NCBI GenBank assembly: GCA_036346255.1
Contig: CM070622.1
Coordinates: 26,686,751 to 26,750,750, forward strand
From: Ampelocalamus luodianensis
Lineage: Eukaryota; Streptophyta; Magnoliopsida; Poales; Poaceae
DNA: 64,000 nucleotides
Reading direction: 5' to 3'
Shown: positions 44,900 to 56,727 of the stretch, one piece after another
Layout of the letters: every line of letters starts with the position of its first letter
Position numbering within the stretch: the first letter of the stretch is position 1
Program-made: the position numbers and the translations under genes
Notes under the pieces: generated by a model
Seen by the model: only the letters and a program-made list of their open reading frames with translations
Database searches by the model: none
Told to the model about the DNA's origin: nothing

Positions 44900-47154
44900 T
44901 GTGAGACCCCGGTTTATTTAGTTTGTAATGCTTAGTCTTCCATTGACTCTAGCATCACAAACCAAATACACCGTGCCTCGGAAAAATGTATACTTCTCAG
45001 AATTGCAGTATACACACCCTTTTACAAAACATTGCATCAATTTCATACAACACATAAAACCAAAGCTTAAACTTTACAAGCAGAAGACATACATAATATT
45101 TATTACAAGAGAGAGACCCACCAGTCAAGAACAAGCTAAAACAGTTAGAAAGACAGCGGAAGCAAAATACCATAAGATGGCTAAGACAAAAGCCAACCGG
45201 TTTGCCTACACCCACAAGGCAATCCGACCGGGCCGCCAAGCTAGTCGTCCCAAACACCGCCACAACACAACTCACAAAAGTGAGGCCCCTGGGGCTCACC
45301 TTCTTCCTCTGCAACAATCAAGCAAAGCAAATGAGTACAAAATTGTACTCGCAAGACTTACGGGTAACAAACCTAGTTACTACTACATGCAGGCTTTAAT
45401 CAAAGGAGAAGACTCAAGGTTAATTTTCAGCATAAAGCAAGTTTTATTTGCAATAAGTAATAATTTGAATGCAGTTTTAACAATCTAAATTTTATTTGCA
45501 TAAATAACAGCGAGACAATAATATAATAACATAAAGACATCCTGGAGATGACCAACCCAATGGCCATCACAACAATAGCACAAATTACCCATTCGTACCA
45601 CCCACATCAAGTTTTAATTTTAAAAGGTTGTAGTCTAGTTCTTGCGGGAAATAACCAAGCGTGTCCATAACCTAGGACGAGGCTATCCGAATAGATCAAA
45701 CCCTGCAGGGGTGTACTAATGTACCCACACTTCAGACCGCCTTTTTCCCACTAGATGAAGCACACTTCCTTTGGTATGCCGGCACGGCTAAGTCCTACGA
45801 GACATTTCCAATGGATTGCATTAATTAAGAGCCGCACACATGGGGGTTAACCCTTAGTGATCTGCCAGCGAAATATGGATCACAAGGACCCATACGTAGA
45901 GTAGGATACACCGGCCTTGGCGGGTGCTCCCCTCAATCACGTGACCCATGTTGCATATAGAAATATACAACCTTCCACGCGACTCATTAATTAACACCCC
46001 AAAATATTAAGTCAAGAGAGGTCCCATATACACGCAAAATTGCTTGGATCAATGGCACAAGTAACTCGGTCCTTGATGACCCGGACACCATTCCAGTCAC
46101 ACCCAAAAGATCACACCATCATACAATTGTGCCCAAGTCTAAAATATTTTATTTTCAGTTTTGGTTTGCACAAATAAACAAAGCACAAGGTATGGATCAT
46201 AAGTGATAACAAGTTTTTGTGTGATCAAGGTCATCGACTAAGTCGATAATCGCCCAATTCTACCGGTAACTAAGCATTGCTAAGCATCATATCGTAAAGA
46301 CAATAAAAGACTATAAATCATTCACCGGGCTCTAATTCACCAGTGAAGATAATAACCTATGGCAGTGGCAGGGGTGAACAATTTCAAGGCAACCATGCAA
46401 TAGGCTTAGCTACCTCTAATCGATAAAAATTAACTTTGACACAAGAAACATGCATACTTAGTTTTTGCAATCAAGATATTAGACTTTAAAAGTAATTGGG
46501 GCAATATGATCAAATGATGTTACACGCTTGCTTTGCTTGTAGGTCGCTTGTTTGCTGCAGAGGATCACTCTCCAACTCAACACAATCGTCGTCGCCTATC
46601 GAAAGAACGAGAAAACTCAATAAAGACGACGAACACCGAAGAAGACTCAAAACCAAAAGTGTTCCAAAACACATGAAACTTACACATTAGGAAGAGCATG
46701 ATTTTAGACAAATTTAGCAACAAGAATCATTTAATTTGGATTAAGGATGCAAAAGTTATGGCTAAATCAATTTCAGTCTGTTGGAAAATTCAAAATTAAT
46801 TACTATATGTTACTGTTTATAGCATAAATTTCTAGAAAGATCTGGAAATTGAAAATTTTATGGTAGGTAGATACTGGCATTCTAAGGTTAGCAAAACATG
46901 GTTTACTTCATTTGGAGTAAAATTGAATTTATTATGATTTTTCTAAGTTATAAATCTAGGGCATGATAAATTTCAGAGTTAAAGACTACATTAAAACCTA
47001 TGCTAAGTTAATGCATTATAACAGAGGAACCTAATGAACTTTAGTTTGTTAAATTTGGAGTTACAGAGAAAAAATTATGCATTTTTGAAGTTCAAAACAA
47101 TTAATAAGATGCAAATAAAAGCTTTCAGGACTTAAACTTGAAAACCAACTAAAA

Positions 47155-48056
47155 CTGGGAAGGTCATGGGCCGTTGATCTGAGATCGCACGACTCACGAA
47201 CATGGGCGCGAAATCCCCTCGCGAGCACCTACGCGAAAATACCTCAACGCGCCTAGGGAAGGTCTTAACCGTTAGATCAAGACTTGATGGTCCAGATCTA
47301 ACAAGGAGGTCCTAAGGATGGAGGTCTACGGAGGAAGGTCTGGACGGTTAAGATCTCTCGGGGGAGGTCCTAACGGTCGAGATCTCCAAAGGGAGGTCCT
47401 GAGCGATAAGCTTAGCAAAGGGAGGTCTTGACGGCTAGGATCTCACCGAGGAGGTCCTAACGGTCGAGATCTGAAGGAGGGGAGGTCCTGGCGGCTAAGA
47501 TTTTCCGAAGATGTCTTAACTGCCAATATCTCCACCGATGGCTTTAGATCCAACAGCCCACGAGAGATGGGACATTTGGACTTCCCGAAAGCCTCACCAA
47601 GTCTGGGCCATGGATCTCAAATTGAACGGCTAAAGAGGATGGAAACGTTTAGAACGCTAAACGCGCTGAGGAGGTCTAGCCCGTTAGATCTAGATCTAAC
47701 GGTCGAGAGCTAAGGGGAGGTCCTAAAGCTAAGGATTTAACGGAGGAGGTCCTAGACGGTCCAAGATCTCTAGGAGAGATCATGAGCGGCTAAGATTCCA
47801 CCGAGGGAGATCTGGGCGATAAGCTAAAGCTGGTGAGGAGGTCTTGGCGGCTTAGATCTAGGCGGGAGGTCTCAACGGTCAAGATTCACCCAGGGTGGTC
47901 TTGATGGTTAAGACTTAGGGAAGGGAGATCTGACGTTTTATTTACAAAAGACCAAGGGTGGTCTTTTGAAAAGAGGACCCCGAGGGGTGGTCCAAGGGTG
48001 GTTTTTGCAAAATGACTAGGGGAGGTCTTTTGCGGAAACACCAAGAGTGATCCTAA
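47155..48056 (-). repeat. Degenerate tandem array in gypsy LTR
   Basis: Roughly twenty copies of GGAGGTCCTnACGGTCnAGATCT-like units (plus-strand view) with 20-45 bp spacing. The array continues after the copia insertion to about 56060, and related units recur at 62900-63060 in the 5' LTR fragment. Confidence 0.65.
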
Positions 48057-49362
48057 TGTTGGAGATATGCCCTAGAGGCAATCATATTGATGATGATATT
48101 TCATTGTATCCATGATTTAATAAATGTTCCTTGAATATTGCCTTTGTGTTGATTAACAAGTATGTGACTTGTTTGTGAAACTCTTTACTTGTATGGTTAT
48201 TCTAAAGTTGTCCCTAGTCGGAGTTCATGTGAGGACACACGTGAATGATGGATTAGCACATGTATCGGTTGATGACCATGTTTCCACGAGTCATAGACAT
48301 GGAGATGTCAAACCAATAATGTGGACACATGTTTAGAACATGGGGTTGGACCGACCCAACATGAGACATAGTAATTATTCTTATGGTTCTCTCTACACAA
48401 TGTGTACGCCTTGTCCTTAGACACGAGATTGTCGTATGTACTTGAGATGTGAATCGACCTACTTAGGGGCTATCAAGCGCTACTCCGTGAATGGGTAGTT
48501 ATAAAGGTAGCTTTGGGTTTGTCATGAAGCATCTTTGCGAGGCATGGTCATCGAGATGGGATTTGCCCTCTCTACCGAGAGATATCTCTGGCCCTCGAGT
48601 GATCGGATCGAGAATGCATGGCCATGCTACTTAAGGTTAAGAGTTAACCTAGTAAGGGATTCGGATCACGGGATCGAAAAGAGTGGTCGACTTGGAGCTC
48701 GTGAATATCGTGAGGCAAAGGGATTGGCATGTACATAACGTTGTGATGGTTCGTCGATATGATCTTTACGTATGTTTAGGAGTTGTACGTCTTGCTAGAG
48801 GCCGCTACCAACTATTGACCAAGTATGTGTACTCGCGTCATGTCTAAACATATGTGAACCATAGGGTCACACACTTAAGAAATGAAGCCTAGTGGATTGG
48901 ATCTAAATTAGATGGGCATTGAGTCCTAATGGGCCTCTATTCGTAGAAGCCCATTATAAGGATCGTCTATAAAGGAGGGCAGGCGCGCTTTGGTTGAGGT
49001 TGAGTTTTCGTGACATCCTCAAACCACGGCGCCACCCTCCCACGCCCTAGTCGCCGCGCGGATCTAGTAGTCCGGCGTCGTCGCTTCCTCGTGCGTGTGG
49101 ATACCTTTGGGCGCCCATTGCATCGTGGCGTTGGGACGAACCGCAAGAAAGGAGCCACGGGGGGCCGCGACGAGGACGAGGAAGTAGTACGACTACTGCG
49201 CCTGACGTCTTGCATCAATCGAGTACGACTACACCGCCGACGTCTTTGCATCAACTTCCGCACTGCGCGTCTAGTGGTAAGACCGTGATCTATAACTGCG
49301 ATGATCTTGGTTTACGGGTAGAATTTTTAATTTGCGCTAGTGTAGCCTACTGTTTCCCAACA
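48057..49362 (+). repeat. 5' LTR of BARE/Angela-like element
   Basis: Begins TGTTGGAGATATG and ends TTTCCCAACA, with a TATA box at 48966-48974 (CTATAAAGG). It matches the 3' LTR except for short indels and a few substitutions. Confidence 0.9.
48966..48974 (+). promoter_or_regulatory. TATA box, BARE/Angela-like 5' LTR
   Basis: CTATAAAGG; the 3' LTR has CTATAAAAGG at about 55585-55594. Confidence 0.55.
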
Positions 49363-49377
49363 TGGTATCGAGCGGTT
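49363..49377 (+). promoter_or_regulatory. Primer binding site, reduced form
   Basis: TGGTATCGAGCGGTT follows the LTR end directly. It is the initiator-Met type with one A missing, the same form as at 32019. Confidence 0.65.
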
Positions 49378-50788
49378 CTTTGTCATGTTATAGGTTCGGG
49401 TGATTTGCATATGGCGATATGTAAATCGGTATGATCGATGTGATCGATTGTATAGTTCTGGTAATGGATTGATCTGGTTTCCGTGATCATCTTTGCTAAG
49501 GTCGTGAAACAACATACCCCTACGGTCGGATTCGCCATCGGGGTAGACGGTGACACGTAAAACCGATTGCGGAATGCGAAGATCAATATGATTGATCGAA
49601 TCGAACCTAGATTAATAATCGATGTACCGTGATCATGCTTTGCTAAGGTCGTGAAACAACATACCTACGGTCGGATTCGCCATCGGGTAGACGGTGACAC
49701 GTAAAACCGGTTGCGGCATGCGAAGATCGATACAAATTGGTCGAATCGGAACGATGATCGATTTGTGGTAAATATGATTTGCCGATCAAAATCCTATGTA
49801 AAAATTGCATAGATTGGATCTGTTTTTCACGAAGGTCGGGACGCCGGAGATACGCGGCGCGCCCTTCGAACCCGATGAGAAAACCCTCGACCCTATCCGT
49901 GATTGCGATTCTATGCATAAACTTGTTTTTGCGGGATGTATGTGACAGTATGGCCTAATGTGTATGTGATGCATGTTTGTAATATTTGCATGACTGCGTG
50001 TCGTGATGCAGCAACACGGTGGAGCCATTGTGTTGTCAAAGTATTGTATTAACGGCTGCGTGTCGACTTGTGATGATTCCTAGTATCCATGTATTTTATT
50101 ACTAGTCATTATGAGTAATAGCTTACGGTAGTACTCGGAGGACACATCACTTGGAGGATGGCACACATGAACCATGGAGATGGAGATCATCATGGTGGAT
50201 GATTCTATGGCGATGGAGATCACCATGAGAAAATGGGCCATCTTGAGTCACAAGCATGGTGAATGCTATTCCTATTGTTTTACTCCTATGCATGTTTGAA
50301 TGGTAGAAGTATAGCGATCCCTCACAAAATGTTAAGTTAAACATATGCCCTCCCAATTAAACTTTGCACCATCCCATGTCTTGTAAATTGATGGTGGGTC
50401 TATAAAATTAGGGCACCATCAACTTTCCTTGACTAGATGGGTTTTGTATCGGATACTTACATGCATAAGGATTGGTGAACTTAACAAGGTTATCATAAAG
50501 GTTATGGGCCTTGGGGCATAAAGGTTGGGCCAGGGGCATAGAGATGTCACCCAACAACAAGAGTCATATAGAGATATGATTAGCAAGGTGTTGCTTACAA
50601 GTACCTTGTCTCCTAGCGGTGATGCAAAAGCTCACTAGTAGACTCGTTAATTGCGGATCTTGAATCGCTAAGAATCAACAGAGGATGTTGATTTTAGTGG
50701 GAGTACATTCTATTAAATTTGTTTAATACGAGTTTACTCTATCATGGTTTTATTTGTCTTAGTATTTTGCATTTCCTATTGTAGATCA
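49378..50788 (+). other. Leader of BARE/Angela-like element with internal duplication
   Basis: Non-coding. The stretch CGTGATCAT...TTTGCTAAGGTCGTGAAACAACATACC...GGTAGACGGTGACACGTAAAACC occurs twice, near 49482-49564 and 49629-49708. Long untranslated leaders are usual for BARE-like elements. Confidence 0.55.
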
Positions 50789-51640
50789 ATGGCATCTAGC
50801 AACCACGCACACCTTTTGCTTTGCGATCGATTCTTGAGAAAGAGAAATTAAATGGAACAAACTATTCGGACTGGGTCCGTAACCTGAGAATTGTTCTCAG
50901 GGCAGATAAAAAGGAAAACGTTTTGGACACCCCAATCCCAGAAGAACCTGCAAATAATGCGTCTGCTGCTGTTAAAAATGCCTACAAGAAAGCATGTGAT
51001 GACTCTCTTGAGATTAGCTGTCTTATGCTTGCATGCATGGAACGACCTTCAAAAGCGGTTTGAGGATCGGGAAGCGTATGATATGATCATAGCGCTTAAG
51101 GACATGTTCGGACACGTGCCAGGGCGAGCGGTTCAATGTCTCTAAGGCTTTTCCGGAATGCAAGTTATGTAGTGCACCAGTAGGCCCACATGTGATCAAA
51201 ATGGTTGGTTCTGATCGGACTTTGGATAAACTTGGTTTTCCAATTGGCCAAGAGTTGGCAATCGATTTCATTTAGCGTCTCTTCCACCTAGCTATGGGCA
51301 TTTCATTTGAACTACCATATGCATGGGGCGGATAAGGGCCTTAATGAGCTTTGTGGGATGCTCAAAGCAGAGAGAATGACATTAAGAAGTGTGCGAGGCC
51401 TAGCCATGTGATGGTGTGCGAGAACAAGTCTAGCTTCAAGAAAAAGGGTAAGCCATGGCCAAAGAATAAGGGTAAGGTTAAAGATATGATCTGAAGCCAA
51501 CGCCTAAGCCTAATCTTTGGACACAGGCGAGACAAGTATGCTTCTATTGTAAAGAAATCGCCACCGGAAGAGAAACGCAAGAAGTACATGGATTAGATGA
51601 ATGCAAGAAGAAGAAGGTTGGAGTAAGACTTCCACCCATG
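50789..51640 (+). pseudogene. BARE/Angela-like gag, frameshifted
   Basis: ATG at 50789 (MASSN). After an early frame change the sequence reads RSILEKEKLNGTNYSDWVRN (50824-50883), NLRIVLRADKKENVLDTPIP, and then in the next frame FEDREAYDMIIALKDMF. Later come VGPHVIKMVG, GFPIGQELAIDF and a basic KKKGKPWPKNKGK stretch before a broken zinc knuckle (CFYCKE near 51540). At least five frame changes. Confidence 0.72.
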
Positions 51641-52780
51641 GTACACTTGTCATAAATGTTTTAGACATTTTCTCGCAGATTCTCCTATTAACTCTTGGGT
51701 ATTTGATCTGGATCGCTTGCTCACATTTGCAACTCGATCACGGGAGCTAATAAAAGTAGAGGAGTCGCAAGAGGTGAAGTTGATTTTAGCGTCGGAATAA
51801 AGCAAGGGTTCTTTGCGTTGACCGTCGGCACCATGCAACTTCACTTCCTTCAAGATTTATTATGGAATTGAATAATTGTTATTATGTTCCTAGTATGAGT
51901 CGAAACATTTTATCCCCTCATGTTTGATGAGAGATGGTTATTCATTTGCAAGTAAAGACAATGGTTGTTTGATCTCTAAAAATGGAATGTTTATGGCTTT
52001 ACGCCCATTGTGAATGGGTTATTTATTTTAAATCTTGATGATGCGCCTATCTTTAACATAAATGCTAAAGAGACTTGACCTAATGATTTGAATCCCACCT
52101 ACGTTTGGCATTGTCGTTTGGGTCACATAAGTGAAAAGCGCATGAAGAAGCTCCATGTCGATGGTCTTCTAACCGTTTGATTTTGAATCATACGAGACAT
52201 GTGAAGCTTGTTTGCTTGGTAAGATGACCAAATCACCTTTCAAAGGTTCTTTTGAGAGGCGTCGGACTTGTTGGAAATCATACATCTTGATGTATGTGGA
52301 CCAATGAGCACGCATCGCTAGAGGTGGATTTCATTACTTCATAACTTTCATCGATGATTTTAGTAGATATGGCTATGTCTACTTAATGAAGCATAAGTCC
52401 GAAACTTTTGAAAAGTTCAAAGAGTTCGAATGAGGTTGAAAATCAACGTGCCAAGAAAATTAAGGCTCTGCGATCGATCGTGGTGGCGAGTATTTGAGTC
52501 ATGAATTTAGCAATCATCGAAGAGTTGCGGAATTGTTCCACAGCTAACACCGCCTAACGCCTCAAAGAAACGGGGTATCAGGCGGCGTGTCGGACCTTGT
52601 TGGACATGGTTCGATCGATGATGAGCCATCAGTTTACCATTATCCTTTTGGGGTTACGCTCTAGAAACGGCGACTTTCACACTTAATAGGAGTGCCGTCT
52701 AAATCCGTAGTTAAGACACCATATGAGATATGGGTAGGGAAGAGTCACGAGTTTGTCTTTTCTAAAGATTTGGGGATGTG
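51641..52780 (+). pseudogene. BARE/Angela-like protease and integrase remnants
   Basis: Protease trace: SPINSWVFD near 51683-51710, with the catalytic DTG region damaged. Pre-integrase: NPTYVWHCRLGHISEKRMKKLH (about 52095-52160). Integrase core: a LDVCGPMSTHR-like trace near 52288-52320, YFITFIDDFSRYGYVYLMKH (about 52334-52394), and a RGGEYLSHEF-like stretch near 52480-52510. The Glu motif region (about 52565-52600) is scrambled by small losses. Confidence 0.65.
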
Positions 52781-53229
52781 AGGCGTTTGTCAGCGACTCT
52801 GATCGGACAAGCTCACACCCAAGTCGGATAAATGCATTTTTGTGGGATATCAGAAGAAACCTTTGGATATTACTTCTACAACCGACTAGAGGGCAAAGTG
52901 TTTGTCGCTCAGTGGTGTTTTCCTAGAAAAGAGTTTCTCAACAGGAGACAAGTGGAAGAACAGTGCGGCTTGAAGAAGTTCAAGATGAACCAATCGGGAA
53001 GACTCGACGAATGATGCCCATGTGGCGAACAAGTTGAGAACCCATGGCAAAGGAAGCACCACCACCACGAAGGTCGGAAGGCTCCATGCGCGAGATATAT
53101 TATTGTTAGACAATGATGAGCCTCGACCTATCACGAAGCAATGATGGACCCAAACTACGAGAAATGGCATAGTGCCATGAGATCCGAGATAGCATCCATG
53201 GGAGACAATCAAGTTTGGAATTTGGTTGA

Positions 53230-54000
53230 CCACTGATGGTGTTAAAACCATAGAGTGCAAATGGATCTATAAAAGGAAGATTGATATGGATGGAAATGTT
53301 CATATCCATAAAGCTCGACTTATCGCAAAGGTTTCGGCAAGTTCAAGGAGTTGACTACGATGAGACTTTCTCACTGTGCGATGCTTAAATCAATACGGAT
53401 CATTCTAGCTATTCTTTGCATATTTCGACTATGAGATATGGCGGATGGATGTCAAAACGGCTTTCCTTAATGGAAATTTAACCGAGGGCGTGTATATGAT
53501 ACGGCCGAGGGTTTTGTCGATCAAACAATGCTAGAAAAGTATGCAAACTTCAAAAATCCATTTATGGATTGAAGCAAGCATCTCGGAGTTGGAACATTCG
53601 TTTTGATGAAGTGGTCAAAGGGTTTGACTTCATCAAAAGCGAAGAAGAATCTTGTGTTTACAAGAAGACAAGTGGGAGCTCACTCGTATTTCTAATCTTA
53701 TATGTAGATGACATATTCTGATTGGAAATGATATTCCTATGCTCGAGTCCGTTAAGACCTCACTGAAAAATAGTTTCTCAATGTAGGACTTAGGGAAGCG
53801 GCATATATTTTGGGTATTAAGATCTATAGAGATAGATCAAAAGGCTAATAGGATTAAGCAGTACTTACATTGACAAAGTGTTGAAACGGTTCAACATGGA
53901 GGAGGCAAAGAAAGGGTTCTTGCCCATGTCTCATGGCATAAATCTTGGCAAGACTCGGTGTCCTTCGACAAGCGATGGCGAGATCGCATGAGTAAGATTC
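53230..54000 (+). pseudogene. BARE/Angela-like reverse transcriptase, frameshifted
   Basis: WIYKRKIDMDGNVHIHKARL (about 53262-53321) leads into the RT, then GVDYDETFS (about 53348-53372), MDVKTAFLNGNLTEGVYMI (about 53448-53504), KLQKSIYGLKQASRSWNIRF and LILYVDDI with YVDD at about 53702-53713. Frame changes occur near 53325, 53390, 53510 and 53718. It lies after integrase, as in copia. Confidence 0.75.
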
Positions 54001-54660
54001 CATATGCTTGGCCATTGGATCTATCATGTATGCTATGATGTGTACTCGCCAGATGTTTCCTATGCTCTAAGTGTTACGGCGAATACGGTGATCGGTGAGA
54101 GTCATCGACAAGCGATTAAAAACATCCTCAAGTATTTGAGAAGAACTAAGGATGTGTTCCTAGTCTACGGAGGTGAGGAAGAGCTCGTTGTAAATGGTTA
54201 CACCGATGCAAGCTTCCAAACCGACAAAGATGATTACAAATCGCAATCGGGTTTTGTGTTCCTTTTGAGCGGTGGTGCGGTAAGTTGGAAGAGTTCCAAG
54301 CGGGATCATTGCGACTCTACAGCGGAGGCTTAGTACATTGCGGCTTCAAGCGGCAAAGGAAGGTGTTTGGATAAGGAAGTTCATAAGCCGAACTAGGTGT
54401 GGTTCCTAGTGCGTGCGTCCTCTGGATCTTTCTTGTGATAACGGTGGGGCCATTGCGCAAGCCAGGGCCGAGGAATCACCAAAAGAACAAACACATCTGC
54501 GGCGGTTTCATCTCATTCGAGAGATCCTTAATCGAGGAGATTTAAAGATATGCAAAATACACACGGTTTGAATATTTGAGATCCTTTGTGAAGCCTCTCC
54601 CACACCCTAAGCATGAGGCGCACACAAGAGCTATGGGTATTAGATATCTTCTAGATTAAC
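54001..54660 (+). pseudogene. BARE/Angela-like RNase H
   Basis: The open frame 54004-54333 contains RPDVSYALSVT-like sequence, RQAIKNILKYLRRTKDVFLVYGG, VVNGYTDASFQTDKDD, and RDHCDSTAEA, where TAG replaces the residue before YIAAS (54331-54333). Later pieces are in other frames (EGVWIRKF near 54360, HIRGGFHLIREI-like near 54500). The copia RNase H Asp (YTDAS) is kept. Confidence 0.75.
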
Positions 54661-54668
54661 TCTAGTGC

Positions 54669-54679
54669 AAGTGGGAGAT
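54669..54679 (+). promoter_or_regulatory. Polypurine tract of BARE/Angela-like element
   Basis: AAGTGGGAGAT directly precedes the 3' LTR and is the typical copia plus-strand primer. Confidence 0.65.
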
Positions 54680-55980
54680 CATTGGAGATATGCCTAGAGG
54701 CAATCATATTGATGATGATATTTCATTGTATCCATGATTTAATAAATGTTCCTTGAATATTGCCTTTGTGTTGATTAACAAGTATGTGACTTGTTTGTGA
54801 AACTCTTTACTTGTATGGTTATTCTAAAGTTGTCCCTAGTCGGAGTTCATGTGAGGACACACGTGAATGATGGATTAGCACATGTATCGGTTGATGACCA
54901 TGTTTCACGGTCATAGACATGGAGATGTCAAACCAATAATGTGGACACATGTTTAGAACATGGGGTTGGACCGACCCAACATGAGACATAGTAATTATTC
55001 TTATGGTTCTCTCTACACAATGTATACGCCTTGTCCTTAGACACGAGATTGTCGTATGTACTTGAGATGTGAATCGACCTACTTAGGGGCTATCAAGCGC
55101 TACTCGTGAATCGGTAGTTATAAAGGTAGCTTTCGGGTTTGTCATGAAGCATCTTTGCGAGGCATGGTCGGTCGAGATGGGATTTGCCTCTCTACGAGAG
55201 ATATCTGGGCCTCGAGTGATCGGATCCGGAATGCATGGCCATGCTACTTAAGGTTAAGAGTTAACCTAGTAAGGGATTCGGATCACGGGATCGAGAAAGA
55301 GTGGTCGACTTGGAGCTCATTGAATATCGTGAGGCAAAGGGATTGGCATGTACATAACGTTGTGATGGTTCGTCAGATATGATCTTTACGTATGTTTAGG
55401 AGTTGGCACGTCTTGCTAGAGGCGCTACCAACTATTGACCAAGTATGTGTACTCGCGTCATGTCTAAACATATGTGAACCATAGGTCACACACTTAAAGG
55501 TGAAGCCTAATTGGATTGGATCTAAATTAGGCGGGCATTGAGTCCTAATGGGCCTCTATTCGTAGAAGCCCATTATAAGGGCGTCTATAAAAGGAGGGCG
55601 GCGCGGCTGGTTGAGGTTGAGTTTTCGTGACATCCTCAAACCACGGCGCCACCCTCCCACGCCCTAAGTCGCTCGCGGATCTAGTAGTCGGCGTGCGTCG
55701 CTTCCTCCCGTGCGTGTGGATACCTTTGGGCGCCGCATGCGTGGCGTTGGGACGAACCGCAAGAAAGGAGCATGCGTGGGGCGCGCGCGACGAGGGCGAG
55801 GAAGTAGTGCGACTACTGCGCCGACGTCTTGCATCAGCGAAACGACTACTGCTGCCCGACGTCTTTGCATCAACTTCCGCACTGCGCGTCTAGTGGTAAG
55901 ACCGTGATCTATAGCTGCGGTGATCTTGGTTTACGGTAGAATTTTTAATTTGCGCTAGTGTAGCCTACTGTTTCCCAACA
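54680..55980 (+). repeat. 3' LTR of BARE/Angela-like element
   Basis: Starts CATTGGAGATATG, where the 5' LTR has TGTTGGAGATATG, so the terminal TG is changed. It ends TTTCCCAACA followed by CCTAA. It differs from the 5' LTR largely by 1-4 base indels, for example around 54905, 55170-55210 and 55665-55740. Confidence 0.88.
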
Positions 55981-56718
55981 CCTAACGGCCTAGATTAGAT
56001 CTAAGGAGGTCTTTAACGGCCGGGATTTATCCTAAGAGGTCTAGAGACTTAACGACACACACGCTCACCGACAAGAACAACACTTAACGCTAATGATTAG
56101 CCTTTAGGACAAATTAAATACTAATCATTAGGCTACGGGGCTTGTCAGAGTAAGGCAGGCAAAAACACGAGTTTGGGTTTTAGCTCACGCGACAAAGTGG
56201 ACCACGCCAGGCGGGAACCAAGAACACGGATGGGCTCTAAATAGGAGGAACCTAAAGGTGCCAAAACTAGAGCTCAAACACACCCTACCGCGGCTAGCCG
56301 AGATGACCGTCGGAGATAAATACGACAAAATGAAAAGCTTACGAGGTCCAACGGTAGGATTTCCAATACTAAAGTACTAACTTTGAGAATGGAGGAGGTC
56401 TAGGGATGGCGCAAGAGCTCGGTGTGAGGTGCTTGCTAGAGTTGGGGAAGATGACAAACCCGCCACGAAAGCAAGCTCCCGGTGTCAACCTCGTGAAGGT
56501 TAAACAAAACAAGCTAGGGGAGGCTTGAGGTGACCAGAATGACAAGATGACACGCTAAGATTGCAATTTGAACCACTGGGGCTCAGAGATCAGCGAGGAG
56601 CTCCAAGGTCCGGCAATGTTGGATAAGCTTCTCGGAAGTTTTGAGCACAAGATCACTGAGAGGAAACTAGGGTTGCAAGAATGGTGTCTAAAGAAGATTA
56701 AGGAGGAAGCTTGGGGTT

Positions 56719-56727
56719 CTTATATAG
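56719..56727 (-). promoter_or_regulatory. TATA box of minus-strand gypsy LTR
   Basis: The minus strand reads GGCTATATAAGAACC, about 1.17 kb into the LTR. Confidence 0.5.

Larger units (their letters stand above)
48057..55980 (+). mobile_element. BARE/Angela-like copia retrotransposon, complete ends
   Basis: It has LTRs of 1,306 and 1,301 bp, a primer site, gag, protease, integrase, RT, RNase H and a polypurine tract. A perfect 5-bp duplication CCTAA flanks it at 48052-48056 and 55981-55985. The LTR start TGTTGGAGATATGCCCTAGA is shared with grass BARE-1/Angela/RIRE1-type elements (family knowledge). The internal region is full of frame breaks. It is inserted in the LTR of the minus-strand gypsy element and is therefore younger. 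Confidence 0.88.

Noticed and set aside
44928..45488. 186-codon plus-strand frame
   Set aside because: It lies in the reverse-oriented gypsy LTR, is Lys/Thr-rich without motifs, and is not conserved coding sequence as far as I can see.
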